Positions 25,834-35,417 of a DNA stretch of 64,000 nucleotides are shown here, piece after piece; the stretch's first letter is position 1, and every line of letters starts with the position of its first letter. Both the position numbers and the translations under genes were made by a program. Location: contig NZ_CP087598.1 of the NCBI RefSeq assembly GCF_020990385.1, positions 1,865,001 to 1,929,000 of the forward strand, read 5' to 3'. Origin of the DNA: Paracoccus sp. MA. Its GTDB lineage: Bacteria > Pseudomonadota > Alphaproteobacteria > Rhodobacterales > Rhodobacteraceae. Under the pieces are notes generated by a model, which was not told the origin of the DNA, did not search any database, and worked only from the letters and a program-made list of their open reading frames with translations.

Positions 25834-27434
25834 CAGCCCTGCTTCTCGAAACGGTCGCGCACCAGGCGGTCCAGCGTCATCACGCCCCAGCCCGAGGCCC
25901 CCTTGGGCGCCAGCGCGGTCTCGGCAGGCGGCAGGGCCACGCCGGCGATGTCCAGATGCACCCAGGGCACGTCCTCGCGCACGAACCGCCGCAGGAACTG
26001 CGCGGCGGTGATCGAGCCCGCCGGCCGGCCGCCGGTATTCTTGACGTCGGCCAGCCGCGAATCGATCAGCTTGTCGTAGCCCGGTCCCAGCGGCAGGCGC
26101 CAGGCGCCCTCGCCCTCGGCCCTGGCGGCGTTCAGCACCTGCGTGGCGAAGGCGTCGTCGTTCGAGAACACCCCGGCATTCTCATGCCCCAGCGCGATGA
26201 TCACCGCCCCGGTCAGGGTCGCCAGATCGACGACGGCGGCGGGCTTGAAGCGTTCCTGCGCATACCAGAGCACGTCGGCCAGCACGAGCCGGCCCTCGGC
26301 ATCGGTGTTGACGACCTCGATCGTGTCGCCCTTCATCGAGCGCACGATGTCGCCCGGACGCTGGGCGCGGCCGTCGGGCATGTTCTCGACCAGCCCGACC
26401 AGCCCCACGACATTCGCCCTGGCGCGGCGCAGCGCCAGCGCCCGCATGACGCCGGCGACCACGCCCGCGCCGCCCATGTCCATGGTCATCTCCTCCATGC
26501 CGGCGGCCGGCTTGATCGAGATGCCGCCGGTGTCGAAGACCACGCCCTTGCCGACCAGCGCCAGCGGCGCGGCCTCGCCGCCGCCGTTCCAGCGCATGAC
26601 CACCACCTTGGACGGGCTTTCCGAGCCCTGCCCCACGGCCAGCAGCGCCCGCATGCCCAGCCTGGCCAGCTCGTCCTCCTCCAGCACCTCGACCTCGAGC
26701 CCCAGCTCGCGCATGGCCAGCAGGCGGTCCGCGAAATCGCTGGTGGTCAGCACGTTCGCGGGCTCGTTCACCAGATCGCGGGTGAAGAACACGCCCTCGG
26801 CCACGGCGGCGCCGTCGGCCGCGGCGCGCCCCAGCGCCTCGGGGTCCTTGTGCATGAAGACCACCCGGCCGCGCGGCGTCCCGGCCGGGGCCGCGTCGGC
26901 CACAGGCCCGGGCCCGCCGGCGGCATCGGACAGCCGCGCATCCTCGGCCGCGCCGGTGCGGCTGGTGCTGGCGGCGGGCTCGGCGGGCGCTTCGCCCTCG
27001 GGGGCGGCGCCATCCCCGGTCTTCCTGGTCTTGTAGGCCGAGAAGTCATAGGCCCTGAGCGCCAGCCCCAGCGCCACCTCGGCGGCGCGGGCATGGTTGC
27101 CGGCCAGGACCAGGGTCTCGGCCTTGCCCAGCTTCGCGCCGATGCTGGCGCCCGCGGCCCGGGCCGTCGCCACATCCGCATTGGCGGGCAGCAGGACGAG
27201 CTGCAGCGCCTCGGCCTTCAGCCCGGCGGGAAAGGCCAGCTCCAGCGCCTTGCCGGGCTTGACCGCCTTCCACGCCTCCGAGGCGAAGGCCCGCGCCAGC
27301 GCCTCGCGCGTGGCGCGCGGCAGGCCGCCCGGCAGCCGCCCGGCCTTCGGCACCAGAATGGCGACGCGGCCGGGCCGCTCGGCCAGCCCCGCGGCATCCA
27401 TCGCCGTGAAGGAAATTTCGACCGGGTGAGTCAT
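25833..27434 (-). CDS. pepA: Leucyl aminopeptidase (M17)
   Basis: 533-residue cytosolic dizinc aminopeptidase that removes N-terminal amino acids from peptides. The start at 27434 (MTHPVEISFTAMD) is preferred over upstream codons. The catalytic C-terminal domain carries GKGVVFDTGGISIKPAAGMEEMTMDMGGA and the signature NTDAEGRLVLADVL. The linker between the N-terminal and catalytic domains holds an unusual Ala/Pro/Gly-rich insertion at about residues 155-195, which makes the protein some 30-40 residues longer than typical relatives. Downstream holC is translationally coupled; lptF is divergent. Confidence 0.94.
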   Translation of the reverse strand: MTHPVEISFTAMDAAGLAERPGRVAILVPKAGRLPGGLPRATREALARAFASEAWKAVKPGKALELAFPAGLKAEALQLVLLPANADVATARAAGASIGAKLGKAETLVLAGNHARAAEVALGLALRAYDFSAYKTRKTGDGAAPEGEAPAEPAASTSRTGAAEDARLSDAAGGPGPVADAAPAGTPRGRVVFMHKDPEALGRAAADGAAVAEGVFFTRDLVNEPANVLTTSDFADRLLAMRELGLEVEVLEEDELARLGMRALLAVGQGSESPSKVVVMRWNGGGEAAPLALVGKGVVFDTGGISIKPAAGMEEMTMDMGGAGVVAGVMRALALRRARANVVGLVGLVENMPDGRAQRPGDIVRSMKGDTIEVVNTDAEGRLVLADVLWYAQERFKPAAVVDLATLTGAVIIALGHENAGVFSNDDAFATQVLNAARAEGEGAWRLPLGPGYDKLIDSRLADVKNTGGRPAGSITAAQFLRRFVREDVPWVHLDIAGVALPPAETALAPKGASGWGVMTLDRLVRDRFEKQG

Positions 27435-27564
27435 GGTCCTGCCCTCTTGCGTTGCTCCATCTCGGCGGAAACTAGTCACGCGCGGGCGACTTGACCAGAG
27501 CCGGGGCTTTCCCAACGCCCGCGCAGCGGCTAATCAGACGGGGTCCGAGCCCGCGAAAGCCCCC

Positions 27565-28713
27565 ATGCCCCGCATCGACCGCTACATCCTGTCGCAATTC
27601 CTGACCCTGTTCGGGTTCTTTGCGCTGGTGCTGGTGTCGGTCTACTGGATCAACCGCGCCGTCTCGCTGTTCGAGCAGCTGATCTCGGACGGGCAGACCG
27701 CGCTGGTGGTGCTGGAATTCACCGCGCTGACCCTGCCGCTGGTGATCTCGGTCGTGCTGCCCATCGCAGCCTTCGCGGCCAGCGCCTACGGCACCAACCG
27801 GCTGGCCTCGGAATCCGAACTGGTGGCGATGCAGGCGACCGGGATCTCGCCCTGGCGGCTGGCGCGGCCGGTGCTGGTCTTCGGCGTGCTGGTGGGGCTG
27901 ATGGTGGCGCTGCTGGTGCATTCGCTGGTGCCCATGGCGCGGGGACGGCTGGCCGACCGCCAGGCCGAGATCGCGCAGAACGTCACCGCGCAATTCCTGC
28001 GCGCCGGCGCCTTCCAATACCCGGTGCAGGGCGTGACGCTTTACATCCGCGACATCGCGGCGGACGGGCGGCTGGTGGACTTCTTCCTTGAGGACGCCCG
28101 CGACCCGGGCAACCAGACCACCTATACCGCGACCGAGGCGCTGCTGGTCCGGACCGAGGCGGGCCCGCGCCTGGTGATGATGCAGGGCATGGTGCAGAAC
28201 CTGCGCCATTCCGGCGACCGGCAAAGCCTGTCGGTGACGCGGTTTTCCGAGCTGGCCTACGACCTCGGCACGCTGATCGACACCGGGTCGAGCCGCCTGC
28301 GCGACCTGCGCGCCTATTCGACCCTGCGGCTGCTGGACCCCGATCCCGAGCTGCTGGCCGCGACCGGCGCCACCCCCGACAAGGCGCTGGCCGAGGCGCA
28401 TGAGCGGCTGGCCAAGCCGTTCCAGGCGCCGGTCGCGGCGCTGCTGGGCTTTGCCATGCTGCTTCTGGGCGGGTTCAGCCGCTTCGGCGTCTGGCGGCAG
28501 GTGATCTGGGCGGTGATCGCGCTGATCGTGGTGCAGTTCCTCGGCACGGCGGCCGAGAACCAGGTGGCCGGCAATGCCGCGCGCTGGCCGCTGATCTATG
28601 TCTCGCCGCTGGTGGGCGCGGCGATCTGCGCCGCGGTTCTGTGGCTGGCCGCGCGGCCGCGGCGCCTGCGCGGCGGGGCGAAGGCGGCGGCGGCAAAAGG
28701 GGGGCCGGCATGA
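27565..28713 (+). CDS. lptF: LPS export permease LptF
   Basis: 382-residue YjgP/YjgQ-family permease, one of the two membrane subunits of the LptB2FG ABC transporter that extracts lipopolysaccharide from the inner membrane. It starts MPRIDRYILSQFLTLFGFFALVLVSVYWINR. Three N-terminal and three C-terminal helices flank a periplasmic beta-jellyroll (about 130-270). Its stop overlaps the lptG start by four bases (ATGA). First gene of a six-gene envelope operon running to rsmA. Confidence 0.94.
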   Translation: MPRIDRYILSQFLTLFGFFALVLVSVYWINRAVSLFEQLISDGQTALVVLEFTALTLPLVISVVLPIAAFAASAYGTNRLASESELVAMQATGISPWRLARPVLVFGVLVGLMVALLVHSLVPMARGRLADRQAEIAQNVTAQFLRAGAFQYPVQGVTLYIRDIAADGRLVDFFLEDARDPGNQTTYTATEALLVRTEAGPRLVMMQGMVQNLRHSGDRQSLSVTRFSELAYDLGTLIDTGSSRLRDLRAYSTLRLLDPDPELLAATGATPDKALAEAHERLAKPFQAPVAALLGFAMLLLGGFSRFGVWRQVIWAVIALIVVQFLGTAAENQVAGNAARWPLIYVSPLVGAAICAAVLWLAARPRRLRGGAKAAAAKGGPA

Positions 28714-29831
28714 TCCTTTCGACCTATGTCGCGCGGCGCTTCCTGCGCATGCTGGTGATGATCGCCGCGATCTTCGGCGCCATCCTGTTCCTGATCGACA
28801 TCGTCGAGCAGATCCGCCGCTTCTCGGACGAGAATATCGGGCTTTCCGGCGCGGCGGGCCTGTCGCTGCTGAACATCACCGCCAGCTTCTATTCCATCCT
28901 GCCGCTGATCACGGTGCTGGCGGGGATCGCGCTGTTCCTGAACCTGTCGCGCAGCTCCGAGCTGGTGGCGATCCGCGCCTCGGGACGCTCGGGCATCCGG
29001 GTGCTCTGCGCGCCGGCGGTCACGGCGGCGCTGGCAGGGATGCTGGCGGTGGCGGTGCTGAACCCGGTGGTGGCGGCGACCACGAAACGCTATGACGACG
29101 CGGTGGCGCGCATGCGCAGCGGCGAGGACCAGACCGTCAGCGTCGGCGACAACGCGGTCTGGCTGCGCCAGGCCCTGCCCGCGCGCGACGCGAACGGGGC
29201 CGAGACCTCGGGCCAGGTAGTGATCCGCGCCGGCCGCGCCAGCCCCGATGCGACGACGCTTTACGACGCCACCTTCATGGTCTTTTCGCCCGAGACCGGC
29301 CCGACCCGGCGGATCGACGCGGCCCGCGCCCGGCTGACCCAGGGCGCCTGGGAGCTGACCGACACCAAGGAATGGCCGCTGACCCAGCCCAATCCCGAGG
29401 CCATGGCCCGCACCGCGCCGCGGCTGGAACTGCCGACCGACCTGACCGCCGCCCGCATCCGCGACAGTTTCGGCCGGCCCGAGGCGATTCCGGTCTGGCA
29501 ATTGCCGGCCTTCATCCAGGGGCTGGAGCGGGCGGGCTTCTCGGCCCAGCGGCACAAGGTCTGGTTCCAGATGGAGCTGGCCCGGCCGCTGCTGCTGGCG
29601 GCCATGGTGGCCATCGCGGCGGTCTTCACCATGCGCCACATGCGCGGGCGACGGATGGGGCTGCTGGTGCTGGGCGCCTTCGGCTGCGGCATCGGCCTGT
29701 TCTTCCTGCGCAACCTGGCGCAGGTGCTGGGCGACAATGGCGGCATCCCGCCGGCCCTGGCCGGCTGGGCGCCGCCCGTCGCGGCGCTGCTCTTTGCGCT
29801 GGGGGCACTCTTGCGGCTGGAGGACGGATGA
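28710..29831 (+). CDS. lptG: LPS export permease LptG
   Basis: 373-residue partner of LptF, starting MILSTYVARRFLRMLVMIAAIFGAILF. It has the same plan: three helices, a periplasmic domain (about 130-265, containing a basic EWPLTQPNPEAMARTAPRLELP turn), then three helices. The coupling helix region NLSRSSELVAIRASG contacts LptB. lptB is not in this window. The stop overlaps the lptD start. Confidence 0.94.
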   Translation: MILSTYVARRFLRMLVMIAAIFGAILFLIDIVEQIRRFSDENIGLSGAAGLSLLNITASFYSILPLITVLAGIALFLNLSRSSELVAIRASGRSGIRVLCAPAVTAALAGMLAVAVLNPVVAATTKRYDDAVARMRSGEDQTVSVGDNAVWLRQALPARDANGAETSGQVVIRAGRASPDATTLYDATFMVFSPETGPTRRIDAARARLTQGAWELTDTKEWPLTQPNPEAMARTAPRLELPTDLTAARIRDSFGRPEAIPVWQLPAFIQGLERAGFSAQRHKVWFQMELARPLLLAAMVAIAAVFTMRHMRGRRMGLLVLGAFGCGIGLFFLRNLAQVLGDNGGIPPALAGWAPPVAALLFALGALLRLEDG

Positions 29832-32233
29832 TGACGCGCAGGCACAAGACCCGGCTGGGCGCAGGGACGGCGCGCGCCGCGCTGCTGGCGGCGGCCCTGC
29901 CCGGCATGGCGCTGGCCCAGAGCCTGACGCCCGAGGGCCAGACCCTGCCGGTCTACGGCCCGACCGACCCGTTCCTGCAGGACCCGGCCGGCCCCGCCCT
30001 GGCCCCGACCGAGGACCCCGGCGCCGTGACCCGCTTTGCCGACGGGACCGAGGCCTCGCACACCCCCAGCGTCGCCAGCCGGCCCGGCACGGTGCGCATC
30101 GCCGGCAGCGGCGAGGACGCCCAGGGCAGCCCGGCGACGCTGCTGGCCGACGAGGTCACGCTGGGCGCCGACGACAAGCTGACCGCCCGGGGCGGGGTGG
30201 TGATCTGGTATCGCGGCGCGCGGCTGATCGCCTCGCGCGTGGTCTATGACAACCGGACCGGCGCGGCCGAGATCGAGGGGCCGATCCACCTGACCGAGCC
30301 GGCCCGCGCCGGCACGCCGCAGGAAACCATCCTGATCGCCGACAGCGCGCAGCTGGACCCGAACATGCAGGACGGCATCCTGCGCGGCGCCCGGCTGGTG
30401 CTGGCGCGCGAGATGCAGATGGCGGCGCGCGAGATGCGCCGCAGCCAGAACGGCGCCGTCACCCGGCTGGACAACGTGGTCGCCTCGAGCTGCCAGATCT
30501 GCGCCGAGGACCCGATCCCGCTGTGGGAAATCCGCGCCCGCGCCATCACCCACGACGCCCGCACCCGCAAGCTGCATTTCGACCGTCCGCAGCTGCGCGC
30601 GCTTGGCCTGCCCGTCGCCAGCCTGCCCTGGCTGACCGCGCCCGATCCCAGCGTCGAGCGCATGACCGGCTTTCTGCAGCCGCAGTTCCGCACCACCTCG
30701 GGGCTGGGCTTCGGGGTCAAGCTGCCCTATTTCGTGACGCTGGGCGACCATGCCGACATCACGCTGACGCCCTATGTCGCCGCCTCGCGCACCAGCACGC
30801 TGGAGCTGCGCTATCGCCAGGCCTTCAGCAACGGCGCGATGGAATGGAACGGCGCCATCTCGCGCGACGACATCGAGGAGGGCGAGACCCGCGGCTATCT
30901 GTTCGGCGGCGCCCGCTTCGAGCTGCCGCGCGGCTATATGCTGGGCCTGCAGATCCAGATGGCCAGCAACCGCGCCTATCTGCTGGAGTACGACATTTCC
31001 GAGGCAGACCGGCTGTGGAGCGGCCTGACCCTGGACCGCGTGCGCCGCGACCGCATGGTCATGGCGCGGATCGGCAATTACGAATCGCTGCGCGACGACG
31101 AACCCGAGGCCTCCACCCCCTCGATCGTGGCCGACGCGCTCTGGAAGCGGCGCTGGACGCCGGACCGGATCGGCGGCATCGCCAGCCTGGAATGGTCGCT
31201 GCATGCGCATCACCGCTCGTCCGGCGAGGACGTGCTGGGCCGCGACATGGCGCGCGGCTCGGTGGCCCTGGGCTGGCATCGCAGCGAGATCCTGCGCGGC
31301 GGCCTCGTCGGCACCGTCGAGGGCCATGTGAACGCCGACATCTACCGCATCAACCAGGACAGCGACTACGAGGACTGGGTGGCCCGCGCCGATCCGACGC
31401 TGGCGGCCGAGCTGCGCTGGCCGCTTGCCCGGCATTCGGGCAGCGTGACGCATATCCTGGAGCCGGTGGCGCAGCTGGTCTGGTCGCCCGAACGCTCGCG
31501 CGAGGACGACGTGCCCAACGAGGACAGCCGCCTGATCGAGTTCGACGAGGGCAACCTGTTCTCGCTGAACCGCTTTCCGGGCTGGGACGCGCGCGAATCC
31601 GGCTTTCGCGCCAATCTGGGCGTCAGCTGGACGCGGATCGACCCGGCCGGCTGGTCGCTCGGCCTGACCGCGGGGCGCGTGTTCCGCACCGAACCCGACC
31701 CGGCCTTTGCCCAGGCCGGCCCCGACGGCCCGGCCTTCACCGGGCCGCAGGGCAAGAAACGCTCGGACTGGCTGCTGTCGACCACCTATCAGGGCGCGAA
31801 CGGGCTGGCGCTGGTCAACCGGGCGCTGTTCGACGACAGCCTGACCATCAGCCGCAACGAGCTGCGGCTGGGATGGTTCAGGCCGGGGCTTCAGGTCTCG
31901 GCGGGCTATCTCTGGCTGGACGCGGACGAGAACGAGAATCGCGCCCAGGATGTTTCGGAACTGACCATGGCCGGCGGCTGGCAGGTCGCCCGCGGATGGT
32001 GGGCCACGACCGAGACGCGCTACGACTTCACCGCCGACCGGGCGCAGAAGGCGCAGATGGGTCTGGAATACCGCAACGAATGCGTGACCGTCGAGATGTC
32101 GGTCGAGCGGCGCTTCACCTCCTCGGAGGAGGTGCGGCCGGACACCCGCTTCGATCTGGGCATCCGGCTGGGCGGCTTTGGCCAGCAGAAGCCGGGTCCG
32201 GGAACGGTGGCGCGCCGCGCCTGCCTGCGCTAA
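29828..32233 (+). CDS. lptD: LPS-assembly outer-membrane protein LptD
   Basis: 801-residue outer-membrane protein that inserts LPS into the outer leaflet. A signal peptide ends at ALPGMALAQ (about residue 30). An OstA/LptA-like jellyroll follows (about 90-215; LLADEVTLGADDKLTARGG). Next come the cysteine pair VVASSCQICAEDPIPLWEI and the long beta-barrel ending with a single C-terminal Cys (ARRACLR). Disulfides between the jellyroll and barrel are required in other LptD proteins, and the cysteines for this are present. ATGATG lets initiation occur at 29828 or 29831, overlapping lptG. Confidence 0.95.
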   Translation: MMTRRHKTRLGAGTARAALLAAALPGMALAQSLTPEGQTLPVYGPTDPFLQDPAGPALAPTEDPGAVTRFADGTEASHTPSVASRPGTVRIAGSGEDAQGSPATLLADEVTLGADDKLTARGGVVIWYRGARLIASRVVYDNRTGAAEIEGPIHLTEPARAGTPQETILIADSAQLDPNMQDGILRGARLVLAREMQMAAREMRRSQNGAVTRLDNVVASSCQICAEDPIPLWEIRARAITHDARTRKLHFDRPQLRALGLPVASLPWLTAPDPSVERMTGFLQPQFRTTSGLGFGVKLPYFVTLGDHADITLTPYVAASRTSTLELRYRQAFSNGAMEWNGAISRDDIEEGETRGYLFGGARFELPRGYMLGLQIQMASNRAYLLEYDISEADRLWSGLTLDRVRRDRMVMARIGNYESLRDDEPEASTPSIVADALWKRRWTPDRIGGIASLEWSLHAHHRSSGEDVLGRDMARGSVALGWHRSEILRGGLVGTVEGHVNADIYRINQDSDYEDWVARADPTLAAELRWPLARHSGSVTHILEPVAQLVWSPERSREDDVPNEDSRLIEFDEGNLFSLNRFPGWDARESGFRANLGVSWTRIDPAGWSLGLTAGRVFRTEPDPAFAQAGPDGPAFTGPQGKKRSDWLLSTTYQGANGLALVNRALFDDSLTISRNELRLGWFRPGLQVSAGYLWLDADENENRAQDVSELTMAGGWQVARGWWATTETRYDFTADRAQKAQMGLEYRNECVTVEMSVERRFTSSEEVRPDTRFDLGIRLGGFGQQKPGPGTVARRACLR

Positions 32234-32264
32234 TGTCCGGCAAAACCATGCGGCGAGGGAGCTG

Positions 32265-33536
32265 ATGCGGCGAATTCTTCTGGGGGCGGCCATGGCCGCG
32301 ATGCTGGCGGCAAGCGGGGTTTCCCCGGCCTTTGCGCAGGGCAATCCGTTCCAGCCGCTGGTCTATGTCAACGATTCGGCCATCACCCGCTACGAGCTGG
32401 ACCAGCGGATGCGCTTCATGCAGCTGCTGCGGGCGCCGGACGCCGACCGGGCCTCGGCCGAGCAGGCGCTGATCGACGACCGGCTGCGGATCTTTGCCGC
32501 CCGCCAGCTGGGCATCACCGCCAGCGACGAGCAGATCGACGCCGGCCTCGCCGAATTCGCCGGCCGCGCCAATATGGGCGTCGAGGAATTCGTGCGCGCG
32601 CTCGGCCAGGCCGGGGTCGAACGCCAGGCCTTCCGCGATTTCGTCGCCGCCGGCGTGGTCTGGCGCGACGTGGTGCGCCAGCGCGTCGTGCCGCAGGTCC
32701 AGGTCGATGATGCCGAGATCGAACAGGAGATGCAGCGCGCGCTGGAGACGCCGCGCGTCACCCATGTCGCCCTGTCCGAACTGATCATCCCCGCCCCGTC
32801 CGGCCAGGAAGAGCAGGCCATGGACCTTGCGGAATCGGTGGTGCAGAACGTGCGCTCGGAGGCGGATTTCGCCGCCGCGGCGCGGCGCCATTCCGCGACG
32901 CCCTCGGCCCCCGAGGGCGGGCGCCTGCCCTGGACGCCGCTGGCCAACCTGCCGCCCTCGCTGCGGCAGATCATCCTGTCGATGCAGCCGGGCCAGATCA
33001 GCCAGCCGCTGAGCGTGCCGGGCGCGGTGGTGCTGTTCTATCTGCGCGACACCCGCGGCACGCTGCGCCCCGGCGCCACAGACCAGGTTCTGGATTTCCT
33101 GCGCCTGCGCCTGGCGAGCGCCGAGGAGGCGAACCGCATCGCGGCACTTTCCGATACCTGCGCCGATGTGTTCGTCCATGCACGCGGCCTGCCGCCCGAG
33201 CAGATCCAGCGCCAGACCCTGCCGCAGGGCCAGATCCCGACCGGCGACGCCCTGCGCCTGGCGGTGCTGGACGACAACGAATCCACCGTCATCAATCAGG
33301 GCGGCGCGGTCGAGCTGTTGATGCTGTGCAAGCGCCGGCCCGCGCTGCTGGCGGCGGGGGCGCAGGAGGCGGCGGTGCCGGTGACCGCCGAGGAAGAGGG
33401 CGCCGCGGCGCCCGAGCCCGACGCGCTGCCCGACCGCGAGGAAGTGCGCAACGTCATCTTCAACCGCAAGGTCGGCCAGGCGGCGGAAAACTATCTGGCC
33501 GAGTTGCGGGCCAATGCGATCATCCGCCGGCCGTGA
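32265..33536 (+). CDS. SurA-like periplasmic peptidyl-prolyl isomerase
   Basis: 423 residues with a cleavable signal peptide (ILLGAAMAAMLAASGVSPAFAQ). A SurA-type N-terminal chaperone region (ITRYELDQRMRFMQLL, DDRLRIFAARQLG) precedes one parvulin domain at about 165-270 (HVALSELIIPAPSGQEEQAM, GGRLPWTPLANLPPSLRQI). An acidic Ala-rich linker lies before a short C-terminal helix. It probably escorts LptD and other outer-membrane proteins, which fits its place between lptD and pdxA. E. coli has the same surA-pdxA-ksgA order. Confidence 0.9.
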   Translation: MRRILLGAAMAAMLAASGVSPAFAQGNPFQPLVYVNDSAITRYELDQRMRFMQLLRAPDADRASAEQALIDDRLRIFAARQLGITASDEQIDAGLAEFAGRANMGVEEFVRALGQAGVERQAFRDFVAAGVVWRDVVRQRVVPQVQVDDAEIEQEMQRALETPRVTHVALSELIIPAPSGQEEQAMDLAESVVQNVRSEADFAAAARRHSATPSAPEGGRLPWTPLANLPPSLRQIILSMQPGQISQPLSVPGAVVLFYLRDTRGTLRPGATDQVLDFLRLRLASAEEANRIAALSDTCADVFVHARGLPPEQIQRQTLPQGQIPTGDALRLAVLDDNESTVINQGGAVELLMLCKRRPALLAAGAQEAAVPVTAEEEGAAAPEPDALPDREEVRNVIFNRKVGQAAENYLAELRANAIIRRP

Positions 33537-33580
33537 GCCCGGTCGAGGCCGGGGGCGCTTCGCCCCCCGGACCCCCCGAG

Positions 33581-33594
33581 GGTATTTGGGAAAC
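33581..33594 (+). repeat. Copy C of dispersed GAGTATTTGGGAAAC motif
   Basis: GGTATTTGGGAAAC lies immediately upstream of the pdxA start and just after a GC hairpin (33551-33570). It occupies the position of the pdxA ribosome site, which otherwise looks poor (CAGAGAAA). Confidence 0.5.
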
Positions 33595-33601
33595 AGAGAA
33601 A

Positions 33602-34570
33602 ATGACTGAAGCCCGGCCGATCATTCTGACCTGCGGCGAGCCTGCGGGCGTCGGGCCGGAGCTGGCCCCCAAGGCGCTGGCCTCGGGCGTGCCCTTCCTG
33701 TTTCTGGGCGATCCGCGGCATCTGCCGGAAGGCACCGCTTGGGCCGAGGTCGAGGCGCCGGGCGAGCCGGTGCCGCCGGGCATGCTGGGGGTGCTGCGGC
33801 ATGATTTCCCGGCCCCGGCCCGGCCCGGCCGGCCCGATCCCGCCAATGTCCCCGCGGTCGTCGAGGTCATCGCCCGCGCCGTGGATCTGGCCATGTCCGG
33901 CGCCGCCGGCGGCATCTGCACCCTGCCGATCAACAAGGAGGCGCTGAAGCGCGGCGCCGGTTTCGGCTTTCCCGGCCATACCGAATATCTGGCGCATCTG
34001 GCCGGCGACGTGCCGGTGGCGATGATGCTGGCCTCGACCTCGGTCGAGCCGCCCTGCCGGGTGGTGCCGGTAACCATCCACATCCCGCTGTCCGAAGTGC
34101 CGCTGGCGCTGACGCCCCTGCGGCTGGAGCAGGCCGTCCGCATCACCGATGCCGCGATGCGGCGCGACTTCGGCCTGGCGCGGCCGCGTCTGGCCATCGC
34201 CGGGCTGAACCCCCATGCCGGCGAGAACGGCGTCATGGGCGACGAGGAGGCGCGCTGGATGGTCCCGCTGATCGAGCGGCTGCGCCGGGAAGGGTTCGAC
34301 CTGCGCGGCCCGCTGCCGGCCGATACCATGTTCCATCCGGCGGCCCGGGCGCGATACGACGCGGCGCTGTGCGCCTATCACGACCAGGCGCTGATCCCGA
34401 TCAAGACGCTGGATTTCGCCGGCGGGGTGAACGTGACGCTGGGCCTGCCCTTCGTGCGCACCTCGCCCGATCACGGCACTGCCTTCGACATCGCCGGCCA
34501 GGGAATCGCCGATGCGCAGAGCGTCATCGCGGCGCTGCGCATGGCGCATGAGATGGCGGCGCGGCGATGA
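33602..34570 (+). CDS. pdxA: 4-hydroxythreonine-4-phosphate dehydrogenase
   Basis: 322-residue pyridoxal-5'-phosphate biosynthesis enzyme (DXP-dependent route). It oxidises and decarboxylates 4-phosphohydroxy-threonine with NAD(P). Features are the N-terminal [13 protein letters not shown], the metal-binding histidines in [12 protein letters not shown] and [14 protein letters not shown], and the substrate loop [16 protein letters not shown]. The ATG at 33602 gives the family N-terminus; earlier in-frame codons run through the preceding gene. The stop overlaps rsmA (ATGA). Confidence 0.95.
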   Translation: MTEARPIILTCGEPAGVGPELAPKALASGVPFLFLGDPRHLPEGTAWAEVEAPGEPVPPGMLGVLRHDFPAPARPGRPDPANVPAVVEVIARAVDLAMSGAAGGICTLPINKEALKRGAGFGFPGHTEYLAHLAGDVPVAMMLASTSVEPPCRVVPVTIHIPLSEVPLALTPLRLEQAVRITDAAMRRDFGLARPRLAIAGLNPHAGENGVMGDEEARWMVPLIERLRREGFDLRGPLPADTMFHPAARARYDAALCAYHDQALIPIKTLDFAGGVNVTLGLPFVRTSPDHGTAFDIAGQGIADAQSVIAALRMAHEMAARR

Positions 34571-35415
34571 GCGCCATCGACGGGCTGCCGCCGCTGCGCG
34601 AGGTGATCGCGCGGCACGATCTGCGGGCGAAGAAGCAGCTGGGGCAGAACTTCCTGCTGGACCTGAACCTGACCGCCAAGATCGCGCGCGCTGCGGGCGA
34701 CCTGACGGGCTGCGACGTGATCGAGGTCGGGCCGGGGCCGGGCGGGCTGACGCGCGGGCTGCTGGCCGAGGGCGCGCGCCATGTTCTGGCAATCGAAAAG
34801 GATGCCCGCGCCCTGCCCGCCCTGGCCGAGATCGCCGCCGCCTATCCCGGCCGGCTGGAGGTAATCCATGGCGACGCGCTGGAGGTCGATCCCCTGGCGC
34901 ATCTGTCGCCGCCGATCCGCATCGTGGCGAACCTGCCCTATAACGTCGGCACCGAATTGCTGATCCGCTGGCTGACGCCGCCGGCATGGCCGCCCTTCTG
35001 GCAGTCGCTGACGCTGATGTTCCAGAAGGAGGTGGCCGAGCGCATCGTGGCCCGGCCGGGCGGCAAGGCCTATGGCCGACTGGCGGTGCTGGCGCAATGG
35101 CGGACCGAGGCGCGGATCGTCATGGCCCTGCCGCCCGAAGCCTTCGTGCCGGCACCCAAGGTGCATTCGGCGGTGGTGCAGCTGACCGCCCTGCCCGAGC
35201 CGCGCTTCCCGGCCGATCCGGCGGTGCTGAATCGCGTCGTGGCGGCCGGATTCAACCAGCGCCGCAAGATGCTGCGCGCCTCGCTGAAGGGGCTGCATCC
35301 GCGCATCGAGGAGCTGCTGGTCGAAGCCGGCATCGCGCCCACCGCTCGGGCCGAGGAGATCGGCCTGGAACGGTTCTGCGCGCTGGCGCGGGGCCTGGCC
35401 GCCGCGCCGCGCTGA
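34567..35415 (+). CDS. rsmA: 16S rRNA dimethyladenosine transferase RsmA/KsgA
   Basis: 282-residue SAM-dependent enzyme that dimethylates the two adjacent adenines near the 3' end of 16S rRNA. The N-terminus [13 protein letters not shown] is the family hallmark. The SAM site is [15 protein letters not shown], and the catalytic motif IV is [11 protein letters not shown]. The C-terminal helical domain ends with the conserved [14 protein letters not shown]. Last gene of the lptF-rsmA operon, coupled to pdxA by a four-base overlap and convergent with the DUF4167 gene. Confidence 0.97.
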   Translation: MSAIDGLPPLREVIARHDLRAKKQLGQNFLLDLNLTAKIARAAGDLTGCDVIEVGPGPGGLTRGLLAEGARHVLAIEKDARALPALAEIAAAYPGRLEVIHGDALEVDPLAHLSPPIRIVANLPYNVGTELLIRWLTPPAWPPFWQSLTLMFQKEVAERIVARPGGKAYGRLAVLAQWRTEARIVMALPPEAFVPAPKVHSAVVQLTALPEPRFPADPAVLNRVVAAGFNQRRKMLRASLKGLHPRIEELLVEAGIAPTARAEEIGLERFCALARGLAAAPR

Positions 35416-35417
35416 AC

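Noticed and set aside
29261..32344. Open frame of more than 1000 codons on the minus strand opposite lptG and lptD
   Set aside because: Antisense artefact of high third-position GC; lptG and lptD are unmistakable on the plus strand.
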